64,000 bases of DNA from RGIG529 sp963929765 (lineage in GTDB: Bacteria; Bacillota; Clostridia; Oscillospirales; Oscillospiraceae): positions 1-64,000 of the forward strand of contig CAWVKD010000028.1 of the NCBI GenBank assembly GCA_963929765.1, read 5' to 3'. Every line of letters starts with the position of its first letter. Positions within the stretch are counted from its first letter, which is position 1. The position numbers and the translations under genes were made by a program. Shown here piece after piece: positions 1-8,437 of the stretch. The notes under the pieces are model-generated. The model did not search any database and was not told the origin of the DNA. It worked only from the letters and a program-made list of their open reading frames with translations.

Positions 1-1
1 T

Positions 2-1021
2 GGAGATCAGTATGCCAAAGAAGAGCCTGCTGTGCGTCAAGAGGCTTTGCGTACCTTCGGCCTGGCCCACAACATCGAAAAAATGCGAACCGATTTGGAA
101 CGATATGGCATTACCTATGACTGTTGGTTCCGCGAATCCTCTTTACACGAAAGCGGATATGTGGATGAGACCATCCAAATATTAATCGATCAAGGATACA
201 CCTATGAAAAAGATCATGCACTTTGGCTGAAAGTCACGGAATTAGGTGGTGAGAAAGACGAGGTTTTGCGTCGTAGCAATGGCGTGTACACTTATTTTGC
301 AGTAGACATTGCATATCACCGCAATAAGTTTGAAGTTCGTGGTTTTGACCAAGTCATCGATGTTTTAGGCGCAGATCACCATGGTCATGCATTACGTTTT
401 CAAAAAGCCATTACTGCTTTGGGAATTGATAGCAATCGTCTCCATTTTCTTATTATGCAATTGGTACGTCTGGTGCGGGACGGAGAAACGGTAAAAGTAT
501 CTAAGCGAAGCGGAAAAAGCATTACGCTATCTGATCTTCTAGATGAAATTTCAAAAGATGCCGCCCGTTTTTTCTTCAATTCCAAACCCACTACGCATCT
601 GGAATTCGACATGGGGCTGGCCGTACGGCAGGATTCAGAGAATCCGGTATATTATGTCCAGTACGCTCATGCCAGAATTTGTAGTCTCATTGCAGCACTG
701 GCCGCTCAAGGCGATGCTGTCCGTCCTGCTGGAGAAATCGATGTCAGTCTGCTTTCCACTCCTGTAGAGCAAGCTCTGATTAAAACATTAGCGCAACTTC
801 CAGAAGAAATTCGTCTGGCGGCCAGAGACTATGACCCTTCTCGAATCAATCGTTACCTTGTTGCACTGGCTGGTGACTTTCATCGTTTTTACAATGCCAA
901 TCGCATCAAGGAGGAAGCACCTACCCTCCTGCATGCACGGCTTAAATTGGCAGATACTGTGCGTTCAGTACTTGCTAACTGTCTTTCACTCATCGGTGTT
1001 ACCGCACCTGAAAAAATGTAA
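2..1021 (+). CDS. argS: Arginyl-tRNA synthetase, C-terminal part (cut by window start)
   Basis: Class I arginyl-tRNA synthetase, which charges tRNA-Arg in the cytoplasm. The reading frame is open to the left edge, so the N-terminal region with the HIGH motif is outside the window; about 339 residues are visible. The visible part has the GADHHGH segment of the catalytic domain, the KMSKS-type loop in the variant form VSKRSGK, the YVQYAHAR motif at the start of the DALR anticodon-binding domain, and a helical C-terminus ending at a TAA. The family is unmistakable. The GTG at 32 is an internal codon, not a start. Confidence 0.96.
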   Translation, partial: GDQYAKEEPAVRQEALRTFGLAHNIEKMRTDLERYGITYDCWFRESSLHESGYVDETIQILIDQGYTYEKDHALWLKVTELGGEKDEVLRRSNGVYTYFAVDIAYHRNKFEVRGFDQVIDVLGADHHGHALRFQKAITALGIDSNRLHFLIMQLVRLVRDGETVKVSKRSGKSITLSDLLDEISKDAARFFFNSKPTTHLEFDMGLAVRQDSENPVYYVQYAHARICSLIAALAAQGDAVRPAGEIDVSLLSTPVEQALIKTLAQLPEEIRLAARDYDPSRINRYLVALAGDFHRFYNANRIKEEAPTLLHARLKLADTVRSVLANCLSLIGVTAPEKM

Positions 1022-1069
1022 TTTGTGCAATTGATCAGCACGACCTGATGAAAAAGGAGAACCGCCAAT

Positions 1070-2287
1070 ATGGATGACATACCGTTACCATTGCCGTTCC
1101 TTTTGGACGGCATAGTTGAAACTTCCCTAGAAAACAAAGGCATGCCAAAAGGGAGATGTCTCATTCAATGGGTTTTGGAACACCCGGAAGAACTGCTTCA
1201 AAAACAAGAAGCATTCTCTAAAGCAGGAGCAGACGGGTTGTGTACGCCAACTGGCTTTGCCAACCGGCCCCGTTTGACACCATTTGGCCATGGTGATCAA
1301 GTGGACTTTTACAATCGCCACCTAGTAGCGCTTACGAAAAAAGCTGCCAAGGGAAAGAAGGTGATTGGCACATTATCATCCACAGGGCTTCAGATGCCCC
1401 CCCAGGGAGAGACAGATATAGAAACTCTGGTAACTGTTTATGCAGAACAGGTGAAAAGCTTGGCTGATGCGGGAGTTGACCTGTTTTTAGCAGATTCTAT
1501 GACCAATATTGCGGAAGCTCGAGCCGCCATTTTAGCGGTTCGTGAACAGACCAACTGTCCTATTCTCGTTACATTTGCTTGCGACGGTGAAGGCCGCACA
1601 GAATCAGGTGGAGATATACTAGCGGCACTCATCATCTGTCAGGGAATGGGGGTTTCTGGTTTTGGTCTTGGGCGTTTTTTCGGTGACTTATCAGATCTTT
1701 TGGAACAAATAGATCGTCTTTCTCACTATACCCAAGTTCCTTTAATGCTTCTTCCCCGTTTGGATGCATTTTCCACTTCATGGAAGCCGGAAGCCATTGC
1801 AGCTATTGCACCAGTCTTGGCCAAAGCGGGGGTGCAAATATGTGGTGGCGGAGCATCTGTTCCCCACATCGCCGCACTGCGCGCCGCTATTGACGCCATC
1901 GATTTTTCACGTTTTGATGAAAACAATATTCAGGAATCGGACGAGCTTCCTTGTGCTTCTGAACGGGAAGTGCGTTTCATTTCTCCTTTGATTGATGTTG
2001 GAGAAGAGATCATTTGTTCCCCTCATTTTGTGGAAGATTTATTGGCTGCAGAAGATGCACCAACAGGCGCCAATAAAGTTTTTATCAAGGATGAAGACGA
2101 TTTGGACATCTTTGCAGAAAACCAGTACATGATTCAGGAAGCCCTTTGCCTTTCTTCCGACAACCCCGCCATTTTGGGAAAAGCACTCCGCATTTATAAT
2201 GGTCGCGCTTTTTATGATGGCACAGACGGCCTGGAACCTGAAATTCTTCTACCTCTTGTAGAAAAATATGGATTGATTGTTTTATAG
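1070..2287 (+). CDS. Homocysteine S-methyltransferase-like protein lacking zinc cysteines
   Basis: 405 residues, 48 nt after argS, with a good ribosome site (AAGGAG). Residues 10-270 match the N-terminal (beta/alpha)8 domain of cobalamin-dependent methionine synthase, including the GTLSSTG and GVDLFLADSM strands. The family's three zinc ligands lie in GxNC and GGCCGT motifs. The corresponding segments here read GFGLG (about 197-201) and CGGGASVPHI (258-267), so all three aligned cysteines are missing; C190 and C258 are nearby but displaced. Residues 320-405 resemble the start of the pterin-binding domain (SDNP..L..AL..YNGRA) and then stop. Either a different thiol chemistry or a non-catalytic paralogue is possible; I cannot assign a reaction. 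Confidence 0.75.
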   Translation: MDDIPLPLPFLLDGIVETSLENKGMPKGRCLIQWVLEHPEELLQKQEAFSKAGADGLCTPTGFANRPRLTPFGHGDQVDFYNRHLVALTKKAAKGKKVIGTLSSTGLQMPPQGETDIETLVTVYAEQVKSLADAGVDLFLADSMTNIAEARAAILAVREQTNCPILVTFACDGEGRTESGGDILAALIICQGMGVSGFGLGRFFGDLSDLLEQIDRLSHYTQVPLMLLPRLDAFSTSWKPEAIAAIAPVLAKAGVQICGGGASVPHIAALRAAIDAIDFSRFDENNIQESDELPCASEREVRFISPLIDVGEEIICSPHFVEDLLAAEDAPTGANKVFIKDEDDLDIFAENQYMIQEALCLSSDNPAILGKALRIYNGRAFYDGTDGLEPEILLPLVEKYGLIVL

Positions 2288-2317
2288 TCTTGATCATCAT
2301 TAGATTCCAACAATGAA

Positions 2318-2372
2318 ACCGCCAGAAAAGAAGTGTATTTCAAACTTCTTTTCTGGCGGTTGTTTCTTTTTT
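2318..2372 (+). terminator. Rho-independent terminator after the MetH-like gene
   Basis: Perfect 16-bp inverted repeat (arms 2318-2333 and 2345-2360, loop of 11) followed by a T-rich run at 2361-2372. It lies 30 nt after the stop codon of the upstream gene. Confidence 0.93.
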
Positions 2373-2481
2373 ACCGCTCTTTACAAGAAAAGCGGGGTAT
2401 GTTACCATAATTTTATTCAGAAATGCAGAAATGATTCTGCTTTCATCCTACTTTTATCTATCAAAGAAAGGACAAAACGAC

Positions 2482-5463
2482 ATGGGAAAACAAAAGAAAC
2501 ATCGGCTTCTTGCATGGTTCCTGCTGTTTGGCATCCTTTTTGCACAAACCGCTTTGGCTTCTGACGCATTGGGTTCCGATATTCAGATCGTTGATACCCA
2601 GCTTTCCCACGGAACTACTCTCGCCAAGGGCGTCTTCTGGAGTTCTACTTATAGTGACCTCCGTCAGGAACATTATATTTCCTATACCCCTAACCAAACC
2701 GTTCTACCCATTGTTTCCTACGGTAATAAGATCACCAGCAAATCCACTCTCACCTCTTCTGCCGAAGCGGTCGAGGCAACGGGAAGCCAAGTTGTAGCCG
2801 GGATCAATGGAGATTATTATGTTGTCAATACTGGAGTGCCCCTTGGCATTGTAGTGACAGAAGGTACCTTACGCTCCTCTGCCTCCTATTTATCTGCTAT
2901 TGGCATTCAGGACAATGGCACTGCTTTCATCGGCACTCCCAACTTAACCATTAAAGTGATTGCAGGCGAAAATGGACAAACCAGTTTTGACCTGGCTGGA
3001 ATGAATAAAGTACGCAGTTCTGAAGGTGGCGTTTATCTTTTTACAGAAGATTTCGGCACGACTACGTTAAATACCCGTCCTGGCGTTGATGTTATCTTGA
3101 CTTTACCAGAAGAAGGAGTTGACGCCCTTCAAATCGGTACTACCACAACGGCTACTGTTGAAAAAGTAGTAGAGGCTACTGGCGCAACGACCTTGGAACC
3201 CGGCAAAATCGTTTTATCTGTCAGCGCTTCCGGCGGCGCTTGGCACCTGAGTACTTTGCGTAATATGCGCCCAGGCGATCAGGTGCAAATTGCCATTTCC
3301 AGCGAGGATACACGTTGGAATGATGCTGAATATGCCATGGGCGGTCTATATCGTCTTCTGGAAAACGGCAAAGTTACATCAAATCTTCCTACAGGAAGCG
3401 CTCCCCGCACTGCTGTGGGGATCAAATCAGATGGAGAGATTATCTTCTACACCATCGATGGTCGACAGCCTCAGTACAGCATTGGTGCTTCCATGACACA
3501 GGTTGCAAATCGTCTATTGGAATTGGGTTGCGTTGACGCTATTTGTCTAGACGGCGGTGGTTCCACTTCACTGGGTGTTACAATGCCAGATGATCCTTCC
3601 TTGGAACTTGTAAACAGTCCCTCTGATGGCAGCGAAAGAGCTAATTCCACTTGCTTCCTTCTGGTTTCCAATACACAGCCTAGCGGCATCTTAGGGAGTT
3701 TTCATGTGAAACCCTATGACGCTCTTCTCCTTTGCGGTGCATCCATTCCCATTTCCGCCATAGCATTGGATACCAACTATCATACTATGGACTACAACGG
3801 CTCTCTCACTTATGCCATCCATAACGGGGACGGTGTCATTTCATCTGATGGCCTGTTTACAGCTGGTGGAGAAGCCAGTACCTGCACAGTTTCTGTTTCG
3901 GCCGATAATGCTTCTGGAGAGGCAACCGTTACGGTAATCAAAACACCCAGTACAGTCCATCTGGAAGACACCTCAGGAAAAAAAGTAACAAGTTTGACAG
4001 TGGCTCCCAATACTCTGATTGATTTGACCGCAGTTGCCACTTACCGTAATCTGGAACTAACAGCCCAAAATACCTGTTTCCAATGGAGTGTCACAAATGG
4101 TGTTGGAACAGTAGATAGCCAGGGCAGATTTACTGCAGCCTCTCAAAGTGGCAGTGGTACATTAAGCGTATCTGCAGGGGGTACAACTTATTCGATCCCC
4201 ATTACAGTTGTAGGCCATGTTCTTTCTGTGGAAACTTTTGAAAATACACTGTCTACAGTATCTGGAACAGATACCGCCTCTCTCTCCCTCCAAACCAATT
4301 TAGATTATGTCAAATCTGGGAAACAGAGCTTAAAAGTGGATTATCAAAGCCATGGAGATGGAAAAGCACAATTCAACACTACTCTGCCCATAGCATCGGG
4401 AGAAACGCAATTGACTCTCTGGGTATATGGAGATGGATCCGGAAATGAAGTTTCTTTGAACGTATCATCAGAAAGTGGTAGTCAAACACTTTCTCTTACC
4501 CCCCTTTCATTCACAGGCTGGAAACGATGTGCGGTTTCTTTGCCACGGGGCACTTCATCAATAGACTCCATCACTCTTTCTTGCATCAAACAGGAAAGCG
4601 GAACCATATATTTCGACCATATCACCTCTTCCAATGAGGCTCTTGTAGATGAAACGCCACCTACTCTATCCCTTTCTGTCAATGGAAGCAAGGTTACAGG
4701 AAAGATAGTCGATAACTATGACCAAAGCCTTTCCAACCAACAAATTTCCCTGACCTATGACGGCAATCCTCTTTCGTTCACATGGAACTCATCCACAGAC
4801 ACTCTTTCTGCCACGCTTCCTGCAAATAATGGCAAACAACATTGCCTCACACTGATTGCAAGTGATATCAGCGGAAATTTGGGATATACCAGTCTTGGTG
4901 TGGGTACAAGCAGTGGCAGCAGTTTTGTAGACACGGAATCTCACTGGTGCCAATCTTACGCCCAATACCTCCATGATCACGAAATTGCATTGGGGGTATA
5001 TACAACAGATGGTTACGCATTCCAACCAGACAGGAACATTTCCCGCGCTGAATTTGCAGTTATGCTGGCTCGTTTTCTCCAGTTGGATTTAGAAAGCACC
5101 TCTGGAACCACACTACCCTTTGCCGATGCCCATGACATTCCTGATTGGGCAGAAGACGCTGTAAAAGCGGTCTATGCCAAAGGAGTTTTGAAAGGCTCTT
5201 TGCAGAACGGTACCCTAGTATTTTTGCCTAACGGAAATATCAGCCGAGCAGAAGTTGCCACCATCTTGGCACGAACATTGCCACGGGGCTTTCCTCAAAA
5301 AACTCTATCTTTTTACGATGCAAACACCGTACCCGATTGGGCTGAACCCTCCATGGAATTATTATCTTCCATGGGAATCCTTGCAGGATACCAAAACAAA
5401 ATTTTCCCAAACAACCCTATCACCCGTGGAGAAGTGGCAAAGCTCCTTGTCTCTGTTCGATAA
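2482..5463 (+). CDS. Secreted phosphodiester glycosidase (NAGPA family) with Ig-like and three SLH domains
   Basis: 993 residues. The start is the ATG behind AGAAAGGA; the longer frame from 2431 has no ribosome site. A signal peptide (basic MGKQKKHR, hydrophobic core, ALA near residue 26) leads into a phosphodiester glycosidase / DUF2233 domain at about 60-400. That domain shows NGDYY, RTAVG and the hallmark AICLDGGGSTS at about 354-364. Two bacterial Ig-like segments (about 440-590) and a beta-rich carbohydrate-binding-like region (about 600-810) follow. Three S-layer homology repeats (about 816-993, with ISRAEFA, ISRAEVA and ITRGEVA) anchor the protein to secondary wall polymer. The family cleaves GlcNAc-phosphodiester bonds. 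The substrate here, perhaps wall glycopolymer or host glycan, is inferred only. Monocistronic, with terminators on both sides. Confidence 0.88.
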   Translation: MGKQKKHRLLAWFLLFGILFAQTALASDALGSDIQIVDTQLSHGTTLAKGVFWSSTYSDLRQEHYISYTPNQTVLPIVSYGNKITSKSTLTSSAEAVEATGSQVVAGINGDYYVVNTGVPLGIVVTEGTLRSSASYLSAIGIQDNGTAFIGTPNLTIKVIAGENGQTSFDLAGMNKVRSSEGGVYLFTEDFGTTTLNTRPGVDVILTLPEEGVDALQIGTTTTATVEKVVEATGATTLEPGKIVLSVSASGGAWHLSTLRNMRPGDQVQIAISSEDTRWNDAEYAMGGLYRLLENGKVTSNLPTGSAPRTAVGIKSDGEIIFYTIDGRQPQYSIGASMTQVANRLLELGCVDAICLDGGGSTSLGVTMPDDPSLELVNSPSDGSERANSTCFLLVSNTQPSGILGSFHVKPYDALLLCGASIPISAIALDTNYHTMDYNGSLTYAIHNGDGVISSDGLFTAGGEASTCTVSVSADNASGEATVTVIKTPSTVHLEDTSGKKVTSLTVAPNTLIDLTAVATYRNLELTAQNTCFQWSVTNGVGTVDSQGRFTAASQSGSGTLSVSAGGTTYSIPITVVGHVLSVETFENTLSTVSGTDTASLSLQTNLDYVKSGKQSLKVDYQSHGDGKAQFNTTLPIASGETQLTLWVYGDGSGNEVSLNVSSESGSQTLSLTPLSFTGWKRCAVSLPRGTSSIDSITLSCIKQESGTIYFDHITSSNEALVDETPPTLSLSVNGSKVTGKIVDNYDQSLSNQQISLTYDGNPLSFTWNSSTDTLSATLPANNGKQHCLTLIASDISGNLGYTSLGVGTSSGSSFVDTESHWCQSYAQYLHDHEIALGVYTTDGYAFQPDRNISRAEFAVMLARFLQLDLESTSGTTLPFADAHDIPDWAEDAVKAVYAKGVLKGSLQNGTLVFLPNGNISRAEVATILARTLPRGFPQKTLSFYDANTVPDWAEPSMELLSSMGILAGYQNKIFPNNPITRGEVAKLLVSVR

Positions 5464-5488
5464 GTCCCTTTCTTCTATCATATCACGT

Positions 5489-5530
5489 AGCAGCACTTTA
5501 ACAATTTTCTGTTAAAGTGCTGCTTTCTCT
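5489..5530 (+). terminator. Rho-independent terminator
   Basis: Perfect 14-bp stem (5489-5502 with 5511-5524), 8-nt loop, then TTCTCTTT. It ends the SLH glycosidase transcript and insulates the pst operon. Confidence 0.92.
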
Positions 5531-5631
5531 TTGTAAAATCCGCATGTGTCTTTTCCCTTTTGCATACAATAAAGAGGTCAAAAACCCGCCAATCTCTCAA
5601 GATTCTTGTCCTTTTTCACGTAAAATATCCT

Positions 5632-5686
5632 TTTACATGTATTTAACATTCTTATGCTTTCTTTCTTTACAAACAGGCAGTAAGAT
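5632..5686 (+). promoter_or_regulatory. Candidate PhoP-type Pho box and promoter of the pst operon
   Basis: TTTACA at 5632-5637, TTAACA at 5643-5648 (11-bp register) and TTTACA at 5666-5671 resemble the TT(A/T)ACA repeats bound by Gram-positive PhoP. A possible -10, TAAGAT, lies at 5681-5686, about 55 nt before the pstS start. The operon encodes a PhoB/PhoR pair that would be the natural regulator. The motif match is by eye only. Confidence 0.4.
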
Positions 5687-5741
5687 ACCAGTTGTAAGAA
5701 ACAGTTGAAATCCCATCCAAAAGAAATAAAGGAGAATGAAC

Positions 5742-6659
5742 ATGAAAAAACAAATTGGCGCTCTTGCTCTTGCCGCTCTCATGGTAACCGGTCTTGCCGC
5801 TTGTGGTGGCAACAACAGCTCCGACCCTACAACCTCTTCCCAATCCGGCTCCTCTTCATTTGACACTACACAATCTATCTCTGTTGTGTCCAGAGAAGAC
5901 GGCTCAGGCACACGTTCTGCATTTATCGAGCTTTTTGGCATTGAAGAAGAAGATGCAAGCGGAAATAAGGTAGACCAAACCACTCCTGGCGCAGACATCA
6001 CCAACAGCACTTCTGTTATGATGACCACAATCTCCAGCACACCTTATGCTATTGGGTACATTTCTCTGGGTTCTTTGAACGATACAGTAAAAGCTGTCAA
6101 AATTGATGGAAATGAAGCCAGCGTTGAAAATGTAAAAAACGGTTCCTACAAGGTAGCACGTCCTTTCAACATTGCAACCAAAAGCGACATCAGTGAAGTA
6201 GCGCAAGATTTTATTGACTTCATCTTAAGCGCAGAAGGTCAGGCAGTTGTAGAAGAGAATGGATATGTGAGCGTTGTAACTGGAGAAGCATATGCAGGCA
6301 ATCAACCCTCTGGCAAGGTTGTTGTAGCTGGCTCTTCTTCTGTTACCTCTGTCATGGAAAAACTGAAAGAAGCCTATCTCCAAGTTAACCCTAATGCCAC
6401 CATCGAAGTCCAACAAAGCGATTCCACCGCTGGTATGACCTCTGCTATTGATGGTATCTGCGACATTGGAATGGCTTCTCGTGACTTAAAAGACAGCGAA
6501 AAAGAAAAAGGATTGACCGCTACTGTCATTGCAATGGACGGTATTGCAGTGATTGTCAACCCCGATAACACCGTTGATGATTTGACCAGTGAGCAAGTGA
6601 AATCTATTTTCAAAGGTGAAACTACGGTTTGGTCCGACGTAATTGACGCCGCAAACTAA
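5742..6659 (+). CDS. pstS: Phosphate-binding lipoprotein PstS, circularly permuted
   Basis: 305 residues; the start is the ATG 7 nt behind GGAG (the ATG at 5736 is too close). Lipoprotein signal with lipobox LAAC, C21, then a Ser/Thr-rich linker. It delivers phosphate to PstCA. The order of the fold is unusual: the block normally in the second half (SREDGSGTR at 50-58, IGYISLG, FIDFILSAEGQ) comes first. The block normally at the N-terminus (AGSSSVTSVMEKL at 196-208, QQSDSTAGM, MASRDL, DGIAVIVNPDN) comes last. The C-terminal end (VWSDVIDAAN) would join directly onto the segment before SREDGS, so this is a clean circular permutation with all phosphate-binding loops kept. First gene of the pst operon. 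Confidence 0.93.
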   Translation: MKKQIGALALAALMVTGLAACGGNNSSDPTTSSQSGSSSFDTTQSISVVSREDGSGTRSAFIELFGIEEEDASGNKVDQTTPGADITNSTSVMMTTISSTPYAIGYISLGSLNDTVKAVKIDGNEASVENVKNGSYKVARPFNIATKSDISEVAQDFIDFILSAEGQAVVEENGYVSVVTGEAYAGNQPSGKVVVAGSSSVTSVMEKLKEAYLQVNPNATIEVQQSDSTAGMTSAIDGICDIGMASRDLKDSEKEKGLTATVIAMDGIAVIVNPDNTVDDLTSEQVKSIFKGETTVWSDVIDAAN

Positions 6660-6672
6660 TCAAATCAGCGAG

Positions 6673-6704
6673 CGGGTCGGCAACCATGCCGGCCCGTTTC
6701 TTTT
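6673..6704 (+). terminator. Intra-operon hairpin / partial terminator after pstS
   Basis: A 10-bp GC-rich stem (6673-6682 with 6687-6696, one T-G wobble) and TTTCTTTT follow the pstS stop by 13 nt. Such a structure between the binding-protein gene and the permease genes would let pstS be expressed above pstCAB. This is inferred from position and structure. Confidence 0.65.
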
Positions 6705-6718
6705 GTGGAGAAATGGTT

Positions 6719-7570
6719 ATGAAACATTATAAAGAGTCTATCATGAAGGGCATATTTTTAGTAGCCGCCTGTGCTTCCATTCTGGCGGTGGTTTTAATCT
6801 GCATCTTTCTTTTTGCAAATGGCCTTCCCGCCATGGGCAAAATTGGCATATTGGATTTTCTCTTTGGAAAAGAGTGGCGCCCTGGCAGTAATATCTATGG
6901 CATTTTCACCATGATTATTGGCAGCTTGTATATTACAGCTGGTGCGATGATCATTGGCGTTCCTATCGGTATCTTAACTGCTGTTTACTTAGCCAAATTT
7001 TGTCCAAAACCCATTTATCGCATTTTAAAACCCATTGTCAATCTGATGGCTGGCATCCCATCTGTTGTGTATGGTTTCTTCGGCCTCATGGTACTGGTTC
7101 CCGCTATCAGCAAAATTGGCGGGGGAACAGGAAAAAGCATCTTAGCCGCTTCTATCCTACTGGGGATTATGATCCTGCCTACGATCATCGGAACCGCAGA
7201 GGCTGCCATCAGAGCAGTTCCAGAGAGTTACTACGAAGGCGGACTCGCTTTAGGTGCCAGCCATGAACGGAGTGTTTTTCGAGCTACCTTACCTGCTGCA
7301 AAATCTGGTATTTTAGCTGGTGTCATTCTGGGCGTGGGAAGAGCCATTGGTGAAACCATGGCCGTCGTTATGATTGCAGGCAATCAGGTCTGGATCACCA
7401 GTGATATCTTCAAAGGCATTCGTACCCTTACCGCCAACATTGTACTTGAAATGGGATATGCAACGGATCTACATCGAGAAGCACTCATTGCAACAGCTGT
7501 TGTATTATTTGTCTTCATCCTAATCATCAACTTGTGCTTCTCTCTGATCAAGCGGAGGGTAAATCAATGA
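6719..7570 (+). CDS. pstC: Phosphate ABC transporter permease PstC
   Basis: 283 residues, inner-membrane permease of the PstSCAB high-affinity phosphate importer. The start is the ATG 8 nt behind GGAG; earlier in-frame ATGs at 6686 and 6713 lack a usable site. The N-terminal membrane segment is followed by the binding-protein-dependent permease domain. It shows PSVVYGFFGL and the cytoplasmic coupling loop with EAAIRAVPESYYEGGLALGA. The GRAIGETMAVVMIAGN segment is typical of PstC. Its TGA overlaps the pstA ATG. Confidence 0.95.
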   Translation: MKHYKESIMKGIFLVAACASILAVVLICIFLFANGLPAMGKIGILDFLFGKEWRPGSNIYGIFTMIIGSLYITAGAMIIGVPIGILTAVYLAKFCPKPIYRILKPIVNLMAGIPSVVYGFFGLMVLVPAISKIGGGTGKSILAASILLGIMILPTIIGTAEAAIRAVPESYYEGGLALGASHERSVFRATLPAAKSGILAGVILGVGRAIGETMAVVMIAGNQVWITSDIFKGIRTLTANIVLEMGYATDLHREALIATAVVLFVFILIINLCFSLIKRRVNQ

Positions 7571-8433
7571 AACCTATCAACCAAATCACTTGGCGTCAGA
7601 AGTTGGCATCTTATCGAAAAAAGCCAGGATCTTTCATTTTATTTTTACTCGTCAATTTAGCAGCTCTTTTTACTGCCGTCGTCGTATTATATCTTCTGAT
7701 CTATGTACTCGTCAATGGCATTCCCCATTTGTCTTGGGACCTATTCTCTCTTCATTATACCACAGAAAACGTCTCTCTTTTCCCAGCTTTGATCAACACG
7801 GTTATTATTACCCTTCTCTCTCTTCTAGTTGCAGCTCCTCTGGGTATCTTCGCAGCCATTTACCTGGTGGAATATGCAAAACGCGGCAACAAACTGGTGG
7901 GAATCATTCGTATTACTGCCGAAACTCTCTCTGGTGTTCCTTCCATTGTATATGGATTATTTGGCTCTCTCTTTTTCGTCGTTGCACTTGGGATGGGTCT
8001 CTCTATCCTGTCGGGCGCATTGACATTAGCCATCATGATTTTGCCCCTCATTATGCGCACCACAGAGGAGGCACTGAAATCTGTTCCCGACACATACCGC
8101 GAAGGTAGTTTTGGCCTGGGCGCCGGGCGTCTGCGTACAGTATTCCGTATTGTCTTACCCTCTGCTGCACCTGGAATCCTCGCCGGTATCATTCTGGCCA
8201 TCGGACGAATTGTGGGAGAAACCGCCGCACTGATGTATACTGCTGGAACGGTAGCTGAAATCCCCAAAAATCTTCTGTCCTCTGGGCGCACGCTTTCTGT
8301 ACACATGTACGCCCTTTCCAATGAGGGACTTTATACAGATCAAGCATTTGCTACGGCAGTTGTATTGTTAATTCTCGTACTGGGCATCAATGCTCTGGCT
8401 GGATTCATTGCACGGAAAGTTGCGAAAGGATAA
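7567..8433 (+). CDS. pstA: Phosphate ABC transporter permease PstA
   Basis: 288 residues. The start ATG overlaps the pstC stop (ATGA) behind GCGGAGGG. It forms the translocation channel with PstC. A long N-terminal membrane segment is followed by the permease domain with PSIVYGLFGSLFF, coupling loop TEEALKSVPDTYREGSFGLGA, and GRIVGETAALMYTAG. Length and motifs are normal for the family. Confidence 0.95.
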   Translation: MKPINQITWRQKLASYRKKPGSFILFLLVNLAALFTAVVVLYLLIYVLVNGIPHLSWDLFSLHYTTENVSLFPALINTVIITLLSLLVAAPLGIFAAIYLVEYAKRGNKLVGIIRITAETLSGVPSIVYGLFGSLFFVVALGMGLSILSGALTLAIMILPLIMRTTEEALKSVPDTYREGSFGLGAGRLRTVFRIVLPSAAPGILAGIILAIGRIVGETAALMYTAGTVAEIPKNLLSSGRTLSVHMYALSNEGLYTDQAFATAVVLLILVLGINALAGFIARKVAKG

Positions 8434-8437
8434 AACA

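Noticed and set aside
5633..6040. 135-residue open frame on the minus strand opposite pstS
   Set aside because: Lies over the strongly supported pstS gene, has no ribosome site and no recognisable domain; it is an antisense shadow.
7590..8321. Long open frames on both strands within pstA (172 and 153 residues)
   Set aside because: Both overlap the pstA coding frame completely and translate to Ser/Arg-rich composition typical of out-of-frame reading.
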